DNA of 64,000 nt, taken from Prevotellamassilia timonensis (GTDB taxonomy: Bacteria > Bacteroidota > Bacteroidia > Bacteroidales > Bacteroidaceae). The notes beneath the pieces are model-generated. The model was not told where the DNA came from and made no database searches. It saw only the letters and a list, made by a program, of their open reading frames with translations. The position numbers and the translations under genes are program-made. The stretch covers positions 125,535-189,534 of the forward strand of contig NZ_LT629845.1 of NCBI RefSeq assembly GCF_900106785.1, given 5' to 3'. Position 1 is the stretch's first letter. Every line of letters begins with the position of its first letter. Below are positions 53,080 to 61,791 of the stretch, piece by piece.

Positions 53080-54912
53080 CTAAATATCGGGGAACTTAAA
53101 CATTATCATTAACTGTTGTATTAAAGCTTCAGACCTGCGTTTAATATCCTCGATTGTCCATGTATCTAACTCGGCTATTTCTTTGTTGATATCGAGTCCA
53201 TTTCGGTAACCGATAAAGCGTTTGCCATCTTTACTCTGTCGATCGCGTTTCTCAAGGAATGATTTGTTGCTCAATGTGCTATTATAGCCAGTGATTGTCA
53301 GATTGCCTATTTTATGCGTGTATTCGTTAAGGTATTTTTTTGCACGTTCTGTATCGCCTCCAGCAATCATGTCAACCCAACTTTGTGGTATATTTTCTCC
53401 TTCGGGAAATATATGCTCAATAGTCCAGATATACACATTCTTTGGAGTACGAGCCCAAAGGTCAGTCCATGTTTCTTGTGTCATGGCAGATTCTGCAAGT
53501 TTGCAAAGCATATATCGCGCAGCACCCACGTTTTCCTTGTAGATATCTCCTTGCAGACTTCTCTCGAACATTTCGTCTGTCGCGCAGTTATTGGCTGTAT
53601 TCAATAACTTTACAATAACCTTAATAACCTCTTTACCCTTAGGCATTTCATTCTCTATGTGAGCAATGATGTCCATAAAAATGCGTGTAAGATCACGCGT
53701 GCTTGGGTAGTCCGTAACATTACGTCTGACAAAATACTTGTTTAGCAATTCTATCAAAGTGTTTATGTCAGTATCTGCCAATTCAAGCTCCGTTTTATAC
53801 TTTAATACATACATTAGAAGAAGATAAGAAGGAGCACCTTGTATGTGTTCAAGGTCTTCAAGATGTTTCTTGTATGGGTTGTCTTCTTGTTCTTGTAGTA
53901 TTAGCCACGAGTAGTATTTTCCGCACTCGATAACGTCTGTAAGAAACAGGTTGAGATCTTTATTTATCAGTTTCTCAAATATCTTTAGCAAGTTCGATTT
54001 CGTTGCTACAACTCCAAGAGGGTCTTTTTTTCTGTCGCTGTCGCTGCGGAAGGGATCGTTTAAGGTACGTTTGAAAGCATTGTAATATTGACGGAAGAAA
54101 CGTTCTTGAGTTCCATAGTCGTCGGAAAGATATGCCAAAAGCTGCTGCCAGCGATTGAAGCAATCATCGGTTGTGAGATGGTTGTTTTCAGCTTTTGCCA
54201 TTATGAGATTCTTCATTAAGTCTATGGCTGTAAGAGGAGTTCCCCTGTTATTAAGTGATTCAAACAGAATGTAAGCGTCCGAATGAGAGGATACCTCCAT
54301 CTTGACAAGCATAGCTTGCTTTAATTTATCAAACTTGCCTAAAAGGAATGCCACTTTATTTTCTGGTTTCATGTTCTCCATCTCTTTATCCATAAGCATC
54401 AGAAAATGTTGATAGCAACGTGAAACTTTTCGTGAGACAAAGTATGGTTTCCTTGTTGAGGCTGATTTTTTCAGTCCAAGTTCGGACATGATGAAGTTGT
54501 AATCTTCCAAATTGTTGTTCTGCACCTGTGGAACCAACTTCATCTCATTTGGTGACAAAGAACTTTTCAATGACTTTCGTAATGCTGGAAGAATATCCTC
54601 GTCATCTTCGTCCATATAATTTTTGAATTCTCTCAAACGAGTGTAGATGGCAGCTAAAAATAAACTGATAGTGGTAAGTCGTTGCTGCCCATCTATCACT
54701 TCCATGTAGGGGCAGATCGAATCCCCTAAAGGTATGCAGATGATGGAACCAATGAAGTATTCAGGATTATTTTCGCTGATATCGTCATAGAGAGCATCCC
54801 ATTCTTTGCAGTTCCATGTGTATTCACGCTGATATTTTGGAATAGAATAGTAAAATTTGCCGTCCGAGGCGAATATCTCGTAGATATGGTATTTGTTTAC
54901 GCTTTGTATCAT
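53080..54912 (-). CDS. GmrSD-like DUF262/DUF1524 protein (putative defence nuclease)
   Basis: A 610-residue fusion. The N-terminal DUF262 domain has YQREYTW (27-33) and DGQQRLTT (74-81), the ParB-like nucleotide-binding motif of GmrS. The C-terminal DUF1524 domain has an HNH-type nuclease site: IEHIFPE with His500, IGNLTITGYNSTLSN with Asn537 and Asn549. Such proteins include GmrSD, a type IV restriction system cutting modified phage DNA with NTP hydrolysis. All key residues are present. No methylase or other restriction gene is nearby. Base composition looks more AT-rich than flanking genes, suggesting acquisition. The target modification is unknown. Confidence 0.88.
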   Translation of the reverse strand: MIQSVNKYHIYEIFASDGKFYYSIPKYQREYTWNCKEWDALYDDISENNPEYFIGSIICIPLGDSICPYMEVIDGQQRLTTISLFLAAIYTRLREFKNYMDEDDEDILPALRKSLKSSLSPNEMKLVPQVQNNNLEDYNFIMSELGLKKSASTRKPYFVSRKVSRCYQHFLMLMDKEMENMKPENKVAFLLGKFDKLKQAMLVKMEVSSHSDAYILFESLNNRGTPLTAIDLMKNLIMAKAENNHLTTDDCFNRWQQLLAYLSDDYGTQERFFRQYYNAFKRTLNDPFRSDSDRKKDPLGVVATKSNLLKIFEKLINKDLNLFLTDVIECGKYYSWLILQEQEDNPYKKHLEDLEHIQGAPSYLLLMYVLKYKTELELADTDINTLIELLNKYFVRRNVTDYPSTRDLTRIFMDIIAHIENEMPKGKEVIKVIVKLLNTANNCATDEMFERSLQGDIYKENVGAARYMLCKLAESAMTQETWTDLWARTPKNVYIWTIEHIFPEGENIPQSWVDMIAGGDTERAKKYLNEYTHKIGNLTITGYNSTLSNKSFLEKRDRQSKDGKRFIGYRNGLDINKEIAELDTWTIEDIKRRSEALIQQLMIMFKFPDI

Positions 54913-55141
54913 GGTTTACTTTGTATGTTTGTTCGCTGTTTAGACAAAATTGAATGATGCTTCATTACGTTTGTTTATGACTTGTATTGTCTTGTAGCGT
55001 ATTTTATATAAGATGCGCTATTATAGCATATTAAGTTATATTAGTGCGAGTAGTGAAAATCTTTTGAAATCAGATGTCGCATCTATAGACGAACAATATG
55101 GGCAACTTAACAGTAAACTGTGTAGTGTGGCAGATTGGGCG
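54913..55141. other. AT-rich upstream region of the DUF262 gene
   Basis: A 229-bp gap between two minus-strand genes. I see no further gene, RNA or clear promoter match. Confidence 0.4.
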
Positions 55142-55957
55142 TCATCGCGCTGTGATGTGAAAGCACGATTGGTTCTTTTCGTATTTTACATAGCATACTC
55201 CCATTTCGCGCATATCATTGAGCACCTCAGCAAGGATAGATTTATAAACCGTCACCCATCGCATTTCGCATTTGCCGTCGGGCTGAATTTCCAAAAAGCG
55301 GTTGTACGACACATCGAATGTCGTGCCAAATTGGTGGCACGAGTTTTCTGATGCGTTTTGATTAAAGTTGCGTAGTTTTTGCACGTCCTCCTTTGTGCGT
55401 AGCACCGACGTGATGAGCAGTTTGTGTGGAGGGTAGCCCTTTGTGGCCAACGAGTCGTTGAAGGCCCTTGCTATGACATTGAGCAGTCGAGCTGCCCGTG
55501 GTACAAGGTAGGGGATAGATTGGTGCAGGCGTTGCACATGGTAAAAAGGATTGTCGGCAATGTAGACCAGCTCCTGCATGTGCTTGTGTGCTTCCTCGCG
55601 GTTTTGGATTTGCGGAATGCCAAGGCGCTTGGCAGTAGCCAGTTGCACATCATTCAGGTCGGGAAAGGAGGTCTCAAATCGTGGCACACTTGTCACGCGG
55701 TTTTTGACACGACTACCGTCTTTGCGTAGCAGAATGGGCTTGTTGCGCACGGTGAGCAACAGTTTGTCAACTTTGGCAGCTTGCACCTCTATGCTGTCGG
55801 GCGTGTGCGATTTGATTTCGCTTTTGTCATTGTCGTTATTGGCCAGTCGTGGCAACCGCCACTCAGGGTGTGTGCATTTAAGTATGCCAAGCGTGATGAA
55901 TATAATGCCGAAACCCACGATGAAATGTATGCGACGCGGTTTGTAAAAGTTCTTCAT
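55142..55957 (-). CDS. DUF5715 family protein (M15 peptidase-like)
   Basis: A 271-residue protein anchored by one N-terminal helix (FIVGFGIIFITLGIL), facing the periplasm. The C-terminal half resembles D-Ala-D-Ala carboxypeptidases of the M15/VanY fold: LITSVLRTKEDVQKL, then CHQFGTTFD with candidate zinc ligands His208 and Asp215, and CFHITAR with His267. These are the spacing and residues expected for a zinc peptidase acting on peptidoglycan stems, but DUF5715 activity is not established. Promoter motif CAAAGTTA (inverse TAACTTTG) lies about 50 bp upstream. It is divergent from phoH. Confidence 0.82.
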   Translation of the reverse strand: MKNFYKPRRIHFIVGFGIIFITLGILKCTHPEWRLPRLANNDNDKSEIKSHTPDSIEVQAAKVDKLLLTVRNKPILLRKDGSRVKNRVTSVPRFETSFPDLNDVQLATAKRLGIPQIQNREEAHKHMQELVYIADNPFYHVQRLHQSIPYLVPRAARLLNVIARAFNDSLATKGYPPHKLLITSVLRTKEDVQKLRNFNQNASENSCHQFGTTFDVSYNRFLEIQPDGKCEMRWVTVYKSILAEVLNDMREMGVCYVKYEKNQSCFHITAR

Positions 55958-56006
55958 AAAGGTGTTACTTGCTTTGAAATGTAAAGTTTGCGCGAAAATG
56001 CGTTCA

Positions 56007-56043
56007 CAAAGTTAGCGCATTTCGGTGGTATTTTTTAATTTTG
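56007..56043. promoter_or_regulatory. Back-to-back -7 promoter motifs, DUF5715 gene and phoH
   Basis: TAACTTTG on the minus strand (56007-56014) faces DUF5715, and TAATTTTG on the plus strand (56036-56043) faces phoH. The two motifs are 21 bp apart, so the two polymerases would compete. -33 elements are not clear. Confidence 0.55.
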
Positions 56044-56104
56044 CAGATAAATAAAACTGAAATAATAAAGGCAGTCCTATAAATGGGCTGGTACAAACTT
56101 TTTC

Positions 56105-57088
56105 ATGATAGAGAAGCATTTCATACTTGAGGAGGCCGACCCCGTCATATTTTATGGGGCAAACAACGTGAACATAAAGATGTTGCGTGCCTTGTGTCCG
56201 AAATTACGTATTATGGCGCGCGACAATGTGGTGCGTGTAATGGGTGGTGAAGAGGATATGGCTGATTTTGAAGATGTGTTTCAAAAGCTTGAAAAGCATT
56301 GTGCCAAATTCAACCGCCTGGCAGAGGAGGATATACTCAATATAGTAAAAGGGCATACAACCAATGCCGAAACGTCGCAAGACGTAATAGTGTACAGCAC
56401 GGGTGGCAAGCCCATCACGCCGCGCTCTGAAAATCAGCGCAAATTGGTTGAAGCCTACGACAAATGTGACATGATTTTTGCCGTTGGGCCGGCAGGTTCG
56501 GGAAAGACCTATACTGCCATAGCCTTGGCTGTGCGCGCTTTGAAAAGCAAGGCGGTAAAGAAAATCATATTAAGTCGTCCCGCTGTTGAGGCTGGTGAGA
56601 AACTTGGTTTCTTGCCGGGTGACATGAAGGACAAGATTGACCCCTACTTGCAGCCCTTGTATGACGCGTTGCAAGAGATGATTCCGGCAGCCAAACTGCA
56701 GGAGTACATGGACACCAATGTCATTCAGATAGCGCCGTTGGCCTTTATGCGTGGCCGCACGCTTAATGATGCAGTGGTGATACTTGACGAAGCGCAAAAC
56801 ACCACCTCGGCACAGATAAAGATGTTCCTGACCCGTATGGGCTGGAATACCAAAATGATTGTGACGGGTGACCGCACGCAGATAGACTTGCCGTTGTCGC
56901 AAAAAAGCGGTCTTGTCGAAGCCCAGCGTATATTGCAGGGAGTTGATGGCATAGCTTTTGTTGAAATGACGCAGAAGGATATCATTCGCCATAAACTTGT
57001 GACACGTATAGTCGAGGCATACAAGCGTGAGGACGATCGTGTAAAGCAACTGCGCGAGCAGCGAGAAAACGAAAGCAAAATATCGTAA
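56105..57088 (+). CDS. phoH: PhoH-family P-loop ATPase
   Basis: A 327-residue cytoplasmic ATPase with an N-terminal KH-like region (LRALCPKLRIMARDNVVRVMG) and a C-terminal PhoH domain: Walker A GPAGSGKT (128-135), the motif SRPAVEAGEKLGFLPGD, Walker B VVILDEAQNTT and a sensor TGDRTQIDLP. PhoH/PhoL-type proteins are linked to ribosome maturation and RNA metabolism; the exact role here is inferred. The start ATG 56105 is about 60 bp from its promoter motif. The gene continues into a long gap before purC. Confidence 0.93.
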   Translation: MIEKHFILEEADPVIFYGANNVNIKMLRALCPKLRIMARDNVVRVMGGEEDMADFEDVFQKLEKHCAKFNRLAEEDILNIVKGHTTNAETSQDVIVYSTGGKPITPRSENQRKLVEAYDKCDMIFAVGPAGSGKTYTAIALAVRALKSKAVKKIILSRPAVEAGEKLGFLPGDMKDKIDPYLQPLYDALQEMIPAAKLQEYMDTNVIQIAPLAFMRGRTLNDAVVILDEAQNTTSAQIKMFLTRMGWNTKMIVTGDRTQIDLPLSQKSGLVEAQRILQGVDGIAFVEMTQKDIIRHKLVTRIVEAYKREDDRVKQLREQRENESKIS

Positions 57089-57432
57089 TGAGACGGGAAG
57101 GTAGTAGTTGGAGCACAATGTGATGGTGATATAAACGCCATGCGGCAAATGGCGCTTCTCCTGTTGCCTTTTTGTATTTTATGCAGGTATTCAAGTTCCG
57201 TCTATACGCTCACGTCCAGCATTAGTCAATATGCCTCGACTTGTTAGCATACGTTCAGATTGAAGAACGTGCGTAACGGGTTGCGTACGTGATGAGGCCA
57301 AAACTACTGAAGCAAACGCTGCGCAATTCATGCCAGCTGATAGTGAACAACGACTCATAAATTCGGATAATTACAAACATTGGCAGGGACAAAGGCCTGT
57401 GCCTGAAGCTTTGCTCAAAATACCAAATAACA
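57089..57432. other. Gap between phoH and purC
   Basis: Contains a small stem at 57136-57154 (CGCCAT/ATGGCG) that could be a weak phoH terminator. The rest shows no gene, purine riboswitch fold or firm promoter; the purC promoter is presumably here. Confidence 0.4.
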
Positions 57433-58374
57433 ATGTCTGCTTTAACAAAAACTGATTTCCATTTTCAAGGACAAAAGAGTGTTTATCATGGCAAGGTGCG
57501 TGATGTTTACAACCTTGGCGACCGTTTAGCCATGGTGGCAACTGACCGTATCTCGGCATTTGATGTAATCTTGCCCAAGGGCATTCCTTTCAAGGGACAA
57601 GTGCTCAACCAAATTGCTGCCAAATTCCTCGATGCCACAACCGACATCTGTCCTAACTGGAAGTTGGCCACCCCCGACCCCATGGTAACGGTTGGTGTGA
57701 TGTGCGAGGGATTTCCCGTTGAGATGATTGTACGTGGCTACCTCTGTGGCAGTGCATGGCGTGCTTACAAAAGCGGTGTGCGCGAAATCTGCGGTGTGAA
57801 ACTGCCTGAGGGCATGAAGGAAAACCAAAAGTTCCCTCAACCCATCATAACGCCTACAACAAAGGCCGAGATTGGTGAACATGACGCCGATATTTCAAAG
57901 GAAGAAATCTTGGCACGTGGCCTTGCCACTCCCGAAGAATATGCTGTGCTCGAAAAGTACACCCTTGCACTCTTTGAGCGTGGTACCGAAATTGCAGCCA
58001 AGCGCGGCCTTATTTTGGTCGACACCAAGTATGAGTTTGGCAAGCATAACGGCACTATCTATTTGATGGACGAAATTCACACGCCCGACTCTTCACGTTA
58101 TTTCTATTCAGAAGGCTATGAGCAGCGTTTTGCCGCAGGTGAGCCTCAAAAGCAGCTCTCAAAGGAGTTTGTACGCGAATGGTTAATGGACAATGGTTTC
58201 CAGGGAAAAGAAGGCCAGCAAGTGCCCGAAATGACAGACGAGATTGTCAACAGCATTTCTGCCCGCTACATCGAACTTTACGAGCACATTACAGGTGAAA
58301 AGTTCGTTCCTGAAGAGACTGGCGACGTACTTGCCCGTATCGAGAAGAACGTGGCTGCCTACCTTGCCGAGTAA
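57433..58374 (+). CDS. purC: Phosphoribosylaminoimidazole-succinocarboxamide synthase
   Basis: Joins aspartate to CAIR in step eight of de novo purine synthesis. The 313-residue protein is of the longer SAICAR synthetase type: [20 protein letters not shown] near 19-38, [34 protein letters not shown], and [19 protein letters not shown] with the catalytic Asp. The start ATG 57433 fits the family length. The gene stands alone; other pur genes are not in the window, but guaB, also of the purine pathway, is nearby. Confidence 0.97.
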   Translation: MSALTKTDFHFQGQKSVYHGKVRDVYNLGDRLAMVATDRISAFDVILPKGIPFKGQVLNQIAAKFLDATTDICPNWKLATPDPMVTVGVMCEGFPVEMIVRGYLCGSAWRAYKSGVREICGVKLPEGMKENQKFPQPIITPTTKAEIGEHDADISKEEILARGLATPEEYAVLEKYTLALFERGTEIAAKRGLILVDTKYEFGKHNGTIYLMDEIHTPDSSRYFYSEGYEQRFAAGEPQKQLSKEFVREWLMDNGFQGKEGQQVPEMTDEIVNSISARYIELYEHITGEKFVPEETGDVLARIEKNVAAYLAE

Positions 58375-58418
58375 ATAATATTTGTAGACACAAGTACGCA
58401 CCACACCGTAGGTGCAAT

Positions 58419-58486
58419 AACACTAAATGCCAGTGTATAAGTCGCGATATCAAAGTCGTGTGGCTTATACACTGGCATTTAGTGTT
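58419..58486. terminator. Long perfect hairpin after purC
   Basis: A 23-bp perfect stem (58419-58441 with 58464-58486) around a 22-base loop, 45 bp after the purC stop. It lacks a long T-run but would stop or protect transcripts in both directions. The stem sequence begins AACACTAAATGCCAGTG. Confidence 0.7.
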
Positions 58487-58557
58487 GTATATATTTAAGG
58501 CGTGCCATTTATGTGTTGTAAATAGTAGAATGAGGCGCAGCAAATGCCACGCCGTGT

Positions 58558-58758
58558 TTATTTACGTTGTATGAAAATGTGCCGGGCTATATTGAGTATG
58601 AAGTAAATCAAGAAGCTAATAGGTAGAGTCTGCGCGGGCAAATAGGGAATGTCGAATAGAAAGCGCCCTAAATTGTAGAGTGCATAGAATATCAAGCAGA
58701 ACACGATGCTTTCGATGCAGAGCGTAATAGCGCTAATTATGAGCTGTTTGCGTTTCAT
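58558..58758 (-). CDS. Small membrane protein, unrecognised
   Basis: A 66-residue frame from ATG 58758 with two likely helices: LIISAITLCIESIVFCLIFYAL and ISFLIYFILNIARHIFIQ, and a basic C-terminus. I do not recognise a family. The clean start, hydrophobic pattern and position between two hairpins make it a plausible real gene, but no ribosome-binding or promoter evidence was decisive. Confidence 0.5.
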   Translation of the reverse strand: MKRKQLIISAITLCIESIVFCLIFYALYNLGRFLFDIPYLPAQTLPISFLIYFILNIARHIFIQRK

Positions 58759-58790
58759 ACTAATTTATCGTTCACTTGTTCAATGAGTAT

Positions 58791-58827
58791 AAGAGCCTGC
58801 ATTGTGTGTAGTCAAATGCAGGCTCTC
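58791..58827 (-). terminator. Hairpin after the SurA-like gene
   Basis: GAGCCTGCATT (58793-58803) and its exact inverse (58815-58825) form an 11-bp stem 27 bp after the minus-strand stop at 58854. The following bases on that strand are ACTTATACTC rather than a T-run. Confidence 0.6.
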
Positions 58828-58853
58828 ATTATTTAGGTACGTTGTTCGGTAAA

Positions 58854-60206
58854 TTACTTCACCCAACCTTCATAGTGGAATTTGCAGTTACGCCAGTCGG
58901 GGCTGATGCGCACGTAAGTCGTTTTGATTTTGTCCTTAATCCACTGTTCAATCTTCTCCTCCTTGCGTTTGTTCACAACCACGTCGCGCAGCGTCTGAAA
59001 GTCCTCTGTCATGTTGGCAGGGTGTCCCTCAATGCGGTTTTTGAGCATCACAACAGCGCATACCTCCTGACCCTTGTCATTGGTCATGCGGAAGGCACGC
59101 GAAATCTGTCCCACACTAAGTGTGTCAACCACCTTGGCCACATCGGCGGGCAAGTCTTGCATTTCAAAGCGCGAGCTCACTGTGCCGTTTTGCTGGTCAA
59201 CATTGGCCATGAGGCCATGATTGTTGCGTGTGTCTTTGTCGTCAGACAAAGCTAATGCTGCTGCGTCAAACGTAAACTTGTTGGCACGAATGTCGTTGGC
59301 AATGGAGTCGAGGCGTGCTATGCCCTTTTCAATTTCGCTATCGTCAATGTGAGGCTTGAGCAGAATGTGGCGTACGTTAATCTTGTCGCCTTTCTTATCA
59401 ATCAGCTGAATGATATGGTAGCCATATTCGCTGCGCACTATTTTCGACACCTTTTTGGGGTCGTTAAGTGTAAAAGCCACGTTGGCAAATTCAGGCACGA
59501 GCTGGTTGCGTCCCATATATCCCAATTCGCCGCCATTGCGTGCAGAGCCATCTTCGGAGTAGAATTTGGCAAGGGTCGAAAAGTCCGCCTCGCCGCTGTT
59601 GACGCGGCGTGCATATTCGCGCAGTTTGTTTTCGATGCGTTCCACCTCAGCACGAGGCACTTCGGGCACCGAGGTGATGATTTGCACCTCAACCTGCGTT
59701 GGTATGAAAGGCAGACTGTCGTTGGGCACATTCTTGAAGTATTCGCGCACCTCGGCCGGTGTGGCTTTCACATCGGTAGTGAGTTTTTGGCGCACTTCGT
59801 CAGCCATCATCTGCTCGCGATACTGCTTTTTAAGGTTCTCGCGCATTTGCGACACCGAGCGTCCGTACATCTGTTCCAGAGCCTCGCGTGAGCCAAAGGC
59901 TTGAATGCTCTCGTTGATGCGGTTGTCGACGGCACGTATCACGTCCGATTCGCTCACCGTCACACTGTCCAGTTCGGCTTGGTGTACAAACAGCTTGTTA
60001 ACAGCAATTTGTTCGGGTATGGTGCAATAAGGGTTGTCAACCGGCTGGCCATATGCTTCGGACGAGATGCGAGTCTCCTCCACGTCGGACAACAAGATAG
60101 GTTCATTGCCCACAACCCATATAATTTCGTCTACAATGTTGGTTTGTGCAAAACCAAGCATTGGCGATAGAGCCAGCAAAGCAGCCCCCCAAAATTTTTT
60201 AATCAT
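58854..60206 (-). CDS. SurA-like periplasmic peptidyl-prolyl isomerase/chaperone
   Basis: A 450-residue periplasmic protein (signal peptide ending GFAQ, about residue 21) with an N-terminal SurA chaperone part (VVGNEPILLSDVEE, then KLFVHQAELDSVTVSESDV) and two parvulin-type PPIase regions (VQIITSVPEVPRAEVER with FSTLAKFYSEDGSARNGGELGYM and YGYHIIQL; then INVRHILLKPHI). It would escort outer membrane proteins such as the SusC barrels. It ends the operon whose first gene is 60210-61634, with only 3 bp between them. Confidence 0.9.
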   Translation of the reverse strand: MIKKFWGAALLALSPMLGFAQTNIVDEIIWVVGNEPILLSDVEETRISSEAYGQPVDNPYCTIPEQIAVNKLFVHQAELDSVTVSESDVIRAVDNRINESIQAFGSREALEQMYGRSVSQMRENLKKQYREQMMADEVRQKLTTDVKATPAEVREYFKNVPNDSLPFIPTQVEVQIITSVPEVPRAEVERIENKLREYARRVNSGEADFSTLAKFYSEDGSARNGGELGYMGRNQLVPEFANVAFTLNDPKKVSKIVRSEYGYHIIQLIDKKGDKINVRHILLKPHIDDSEIEKGIARLDSIANDIRANKFTFDAAALALSDDKDTRNNHGLMANVDQQNGTVSSRFEMQDLPADVAKVVDTLSVGQISRAFRMTNDKGQEVCAVVMLKNRIEGHPANMTEDFQTLRDVVVNKRKEEKIEQWIKDKIKTTYVRISPDWRNCKFHYEGWVK

Positions 60207-60209
60207 AGC

Positions 60210-61634
60210 TTATTTTACGGTTTTCAGCACATCTTCGTTAACAGTGAAGGTAAACTGCTTGCGCAACTTTTCCACCCACAGCTTTTCGCATTCGGCCTGG
60301 TAGTCGCTTGTCACCTGAGCCTTCACGTCAATGTACGATTTAGGCTGTTTCATCACCTTGCCGCTCACCCCGGTCATGGTAAATCCCTTGGGCTGTTTCA
60401 CGTTGTTGCCGGTCTTAAAGGCGTAGGCGTCAATTACAGAATTTTCGCCTTGTGAGCAGAGGTAGGGGCCACTCACTGACACGGTGATAGAGTCCTTGTT
60501 AAACTGTTGCTTGAGCTGTTTGCGCCACTCTCCGGCACCATACTTCTTCAGCATTTTGTTCACCGCCTTGGCATCCTTGGCGTTTTTGCAGTGATAGATA
60601 AAACCTTTGAATTTTGGGGCCTTCCATGCGTAGTCAGCTTTGTGCGTTTTATACCACGTTTCGAGTCCCTTGGTGTCGGCAGCAGCTACGTCCCACACTT
60701 GTCGCTTGCTTACTTCGTAAAGCAGCAACCCATCGTGATACTCCTGTATGAGGTAGCGCAGCGCATCGTTTTGGCCGATGTTGGCATTCATCACGCTGTC
60801 GAGCACCTCCTCGCGTGTAAGTTTGCCATTCGATGCCGCAACCAGTTTCTTGATGCGGTATTCAGCCGATGCTTCATCAATGTTCTGCCGTTTGAGCATG
60901 GCCATGATGTCACCCTTCAGCTTTTCGTAGGGGTCAAGCGGCTTGCGTTCGTCCATTTTGATGATGTGGTAGCCAAAGGCCGACAATACGGGCTTCGACA
61001 TTTCGCCTTGTTTCAGAGCATAGGCAGCATCTTCAAATTCCTTTACAAATTGGCCGGGTCCCACCATAGGCAGTTGGCCGCCCTTGGCAGCACTGCCTGG
61101 GTCAGCTGAATACTTTTTAGCCATTTCAGCAAAGTCGGCACCATTGACAATGGCGTTGTAAATAGAGTCCGCCTTCGACTTGGCAGCAGCCTTTTCGGCC
61201 TCGGTAGCCTTTTGGCCCAGACGTATGAGTATGTGCGACGTCTGTATCAAATCCTTGCCACCGAGTTGTTTCTCGGTGTTGGCATAAACCACACGTGCTA
61301 TGGAGTCGGTAAAGAAGCTGTCCACCATGAAGGGCGTGAGCTGCATGTCGCGGTATGTCAGAAACTCTTTTTTGTAGCTCGACAGCGTGTCAAGGTGTGC
61401 AGCCTCGGCAGCAGCCACTTTCAGCTTGTAATTGATAAACATGGGCACATACTCCTGCACCGATTTTTGCTCAACGGCATCTTGCACATTGCCATTCTTG
61501 TGGAAGGAGTATTCAAATTCGCTCTTTGTTACAGGCTTGCCGTTGATAACCATCAGTACGGGGTCTGCAGCCGACTGCGCCCCAGCGGTCAGGGCCAGGG
61601 CGAAGAGGGTAGAAAATAGAACTGTTTTTTTCAT
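60210..61634 (-). CDS. Periplasmic peptidyl-prolyl isomerase, PpiC/parvulin type
   Basis: A 474-residue exported protein (signal peptide ending TAGAQ, about residue 20) with the SurA/PpiD-like N-terminal region (VLMVINGKPVTKSEFEYSFHKN), one clear parvulin domain (LIQTSHILIRLGQ, then FAEMAKKYSADPGSAAKGGQLPM and FGYHIIKMDE), and a long C-terminal region with unusual Lys-rich segments (KTHKADYAWKAPKFKGFIYH). The second isomerase domain seen in its neighbour is absent. It is the first gene of the pair with 58854-60206 and probably helps outer membrane protein folding. Its product is not a simple duplicate of its neighbour. Confidence 0.88.
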   Translation of the reverse strand: MKKTVLFSTLFALALTAGAQSAADPVLMVINGKPVTKSEFEYSFHKNGNVQDAVEQKSVQEYVPMFINYKLKVAAAEAAHLDTLSSYKKEFLTYRDMQLTPFMVDSFFTDSIARVVYANTEKQLGGKDLIQTSHILIRLGQKATEAEKAAAKSKADSIYNAIVNGADFAEMAKKYSADPGSAAKGGQLPMVGPGQFVKEFEDAAYALKQGEMSKPVLSAFGYHIIKMDERKPLDPYEKLKGDIMAMLKRQNIDEASAEYRIKKLVAASNGKLTREEVLDSVMNANIGQNDALRYLIQEYHDGLLLYEVSKRQVWDVAAADTKGLETWYKTHKADYAWKAPKFKGFIYHCKNAKDAKAVNKMLKKYGAGEWRKQLKQQFNKDSITVSVSGPYLCSQGENSVIDAYAFKTGNNVKQPKGFTMTGVSGKVMKQPKSYIDVKAQVTSDYQAECEKLWVEKLRKQFTFTVNEDVLKTVK

Positions 61635-61662
61635 GCAGAAACGTTCGTTATTTAAGCCGAAA

Positions 61663-61734
61663 AGTTTAGAAGTTGAAAAGCCTTTTGCCGTGCTTTGTAG
61701 TAAACGCGTCTGTCAACTTTTTAACTTCTAAACT
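61663..61734. repeat. Inverted repeat between guaB and the PPIase operon
   Basis: AGTTTAGAAGTTGAAAAG (61663-61680) and an inverted near-copy ending at 61734 form a 17-18-bp stem around a loop of about 35 bp. It may end the guaB transcript; guaB stops at 61792 on the same strand. Confidence 0.6.
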
Positions 61735-61791
61735 CTCAGCAGGCCAGGGCCTCATGCCTTTGGCCATTATCATGTGTCAATGAATAAATGC

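Noticed and set aside
54913-55351. Open frame 55013-55351 on the plus strand
   Set aside because: Most of it is antisense to the 3' end of the DUF5715 gene, with no domain pattern.
57089-57432. Purine riboswitch before purC
   Set aside because: No three-way junction with the conserved purine-aptamer loop words could be found, and no terminator or sequestering hairpin lies next to the start.
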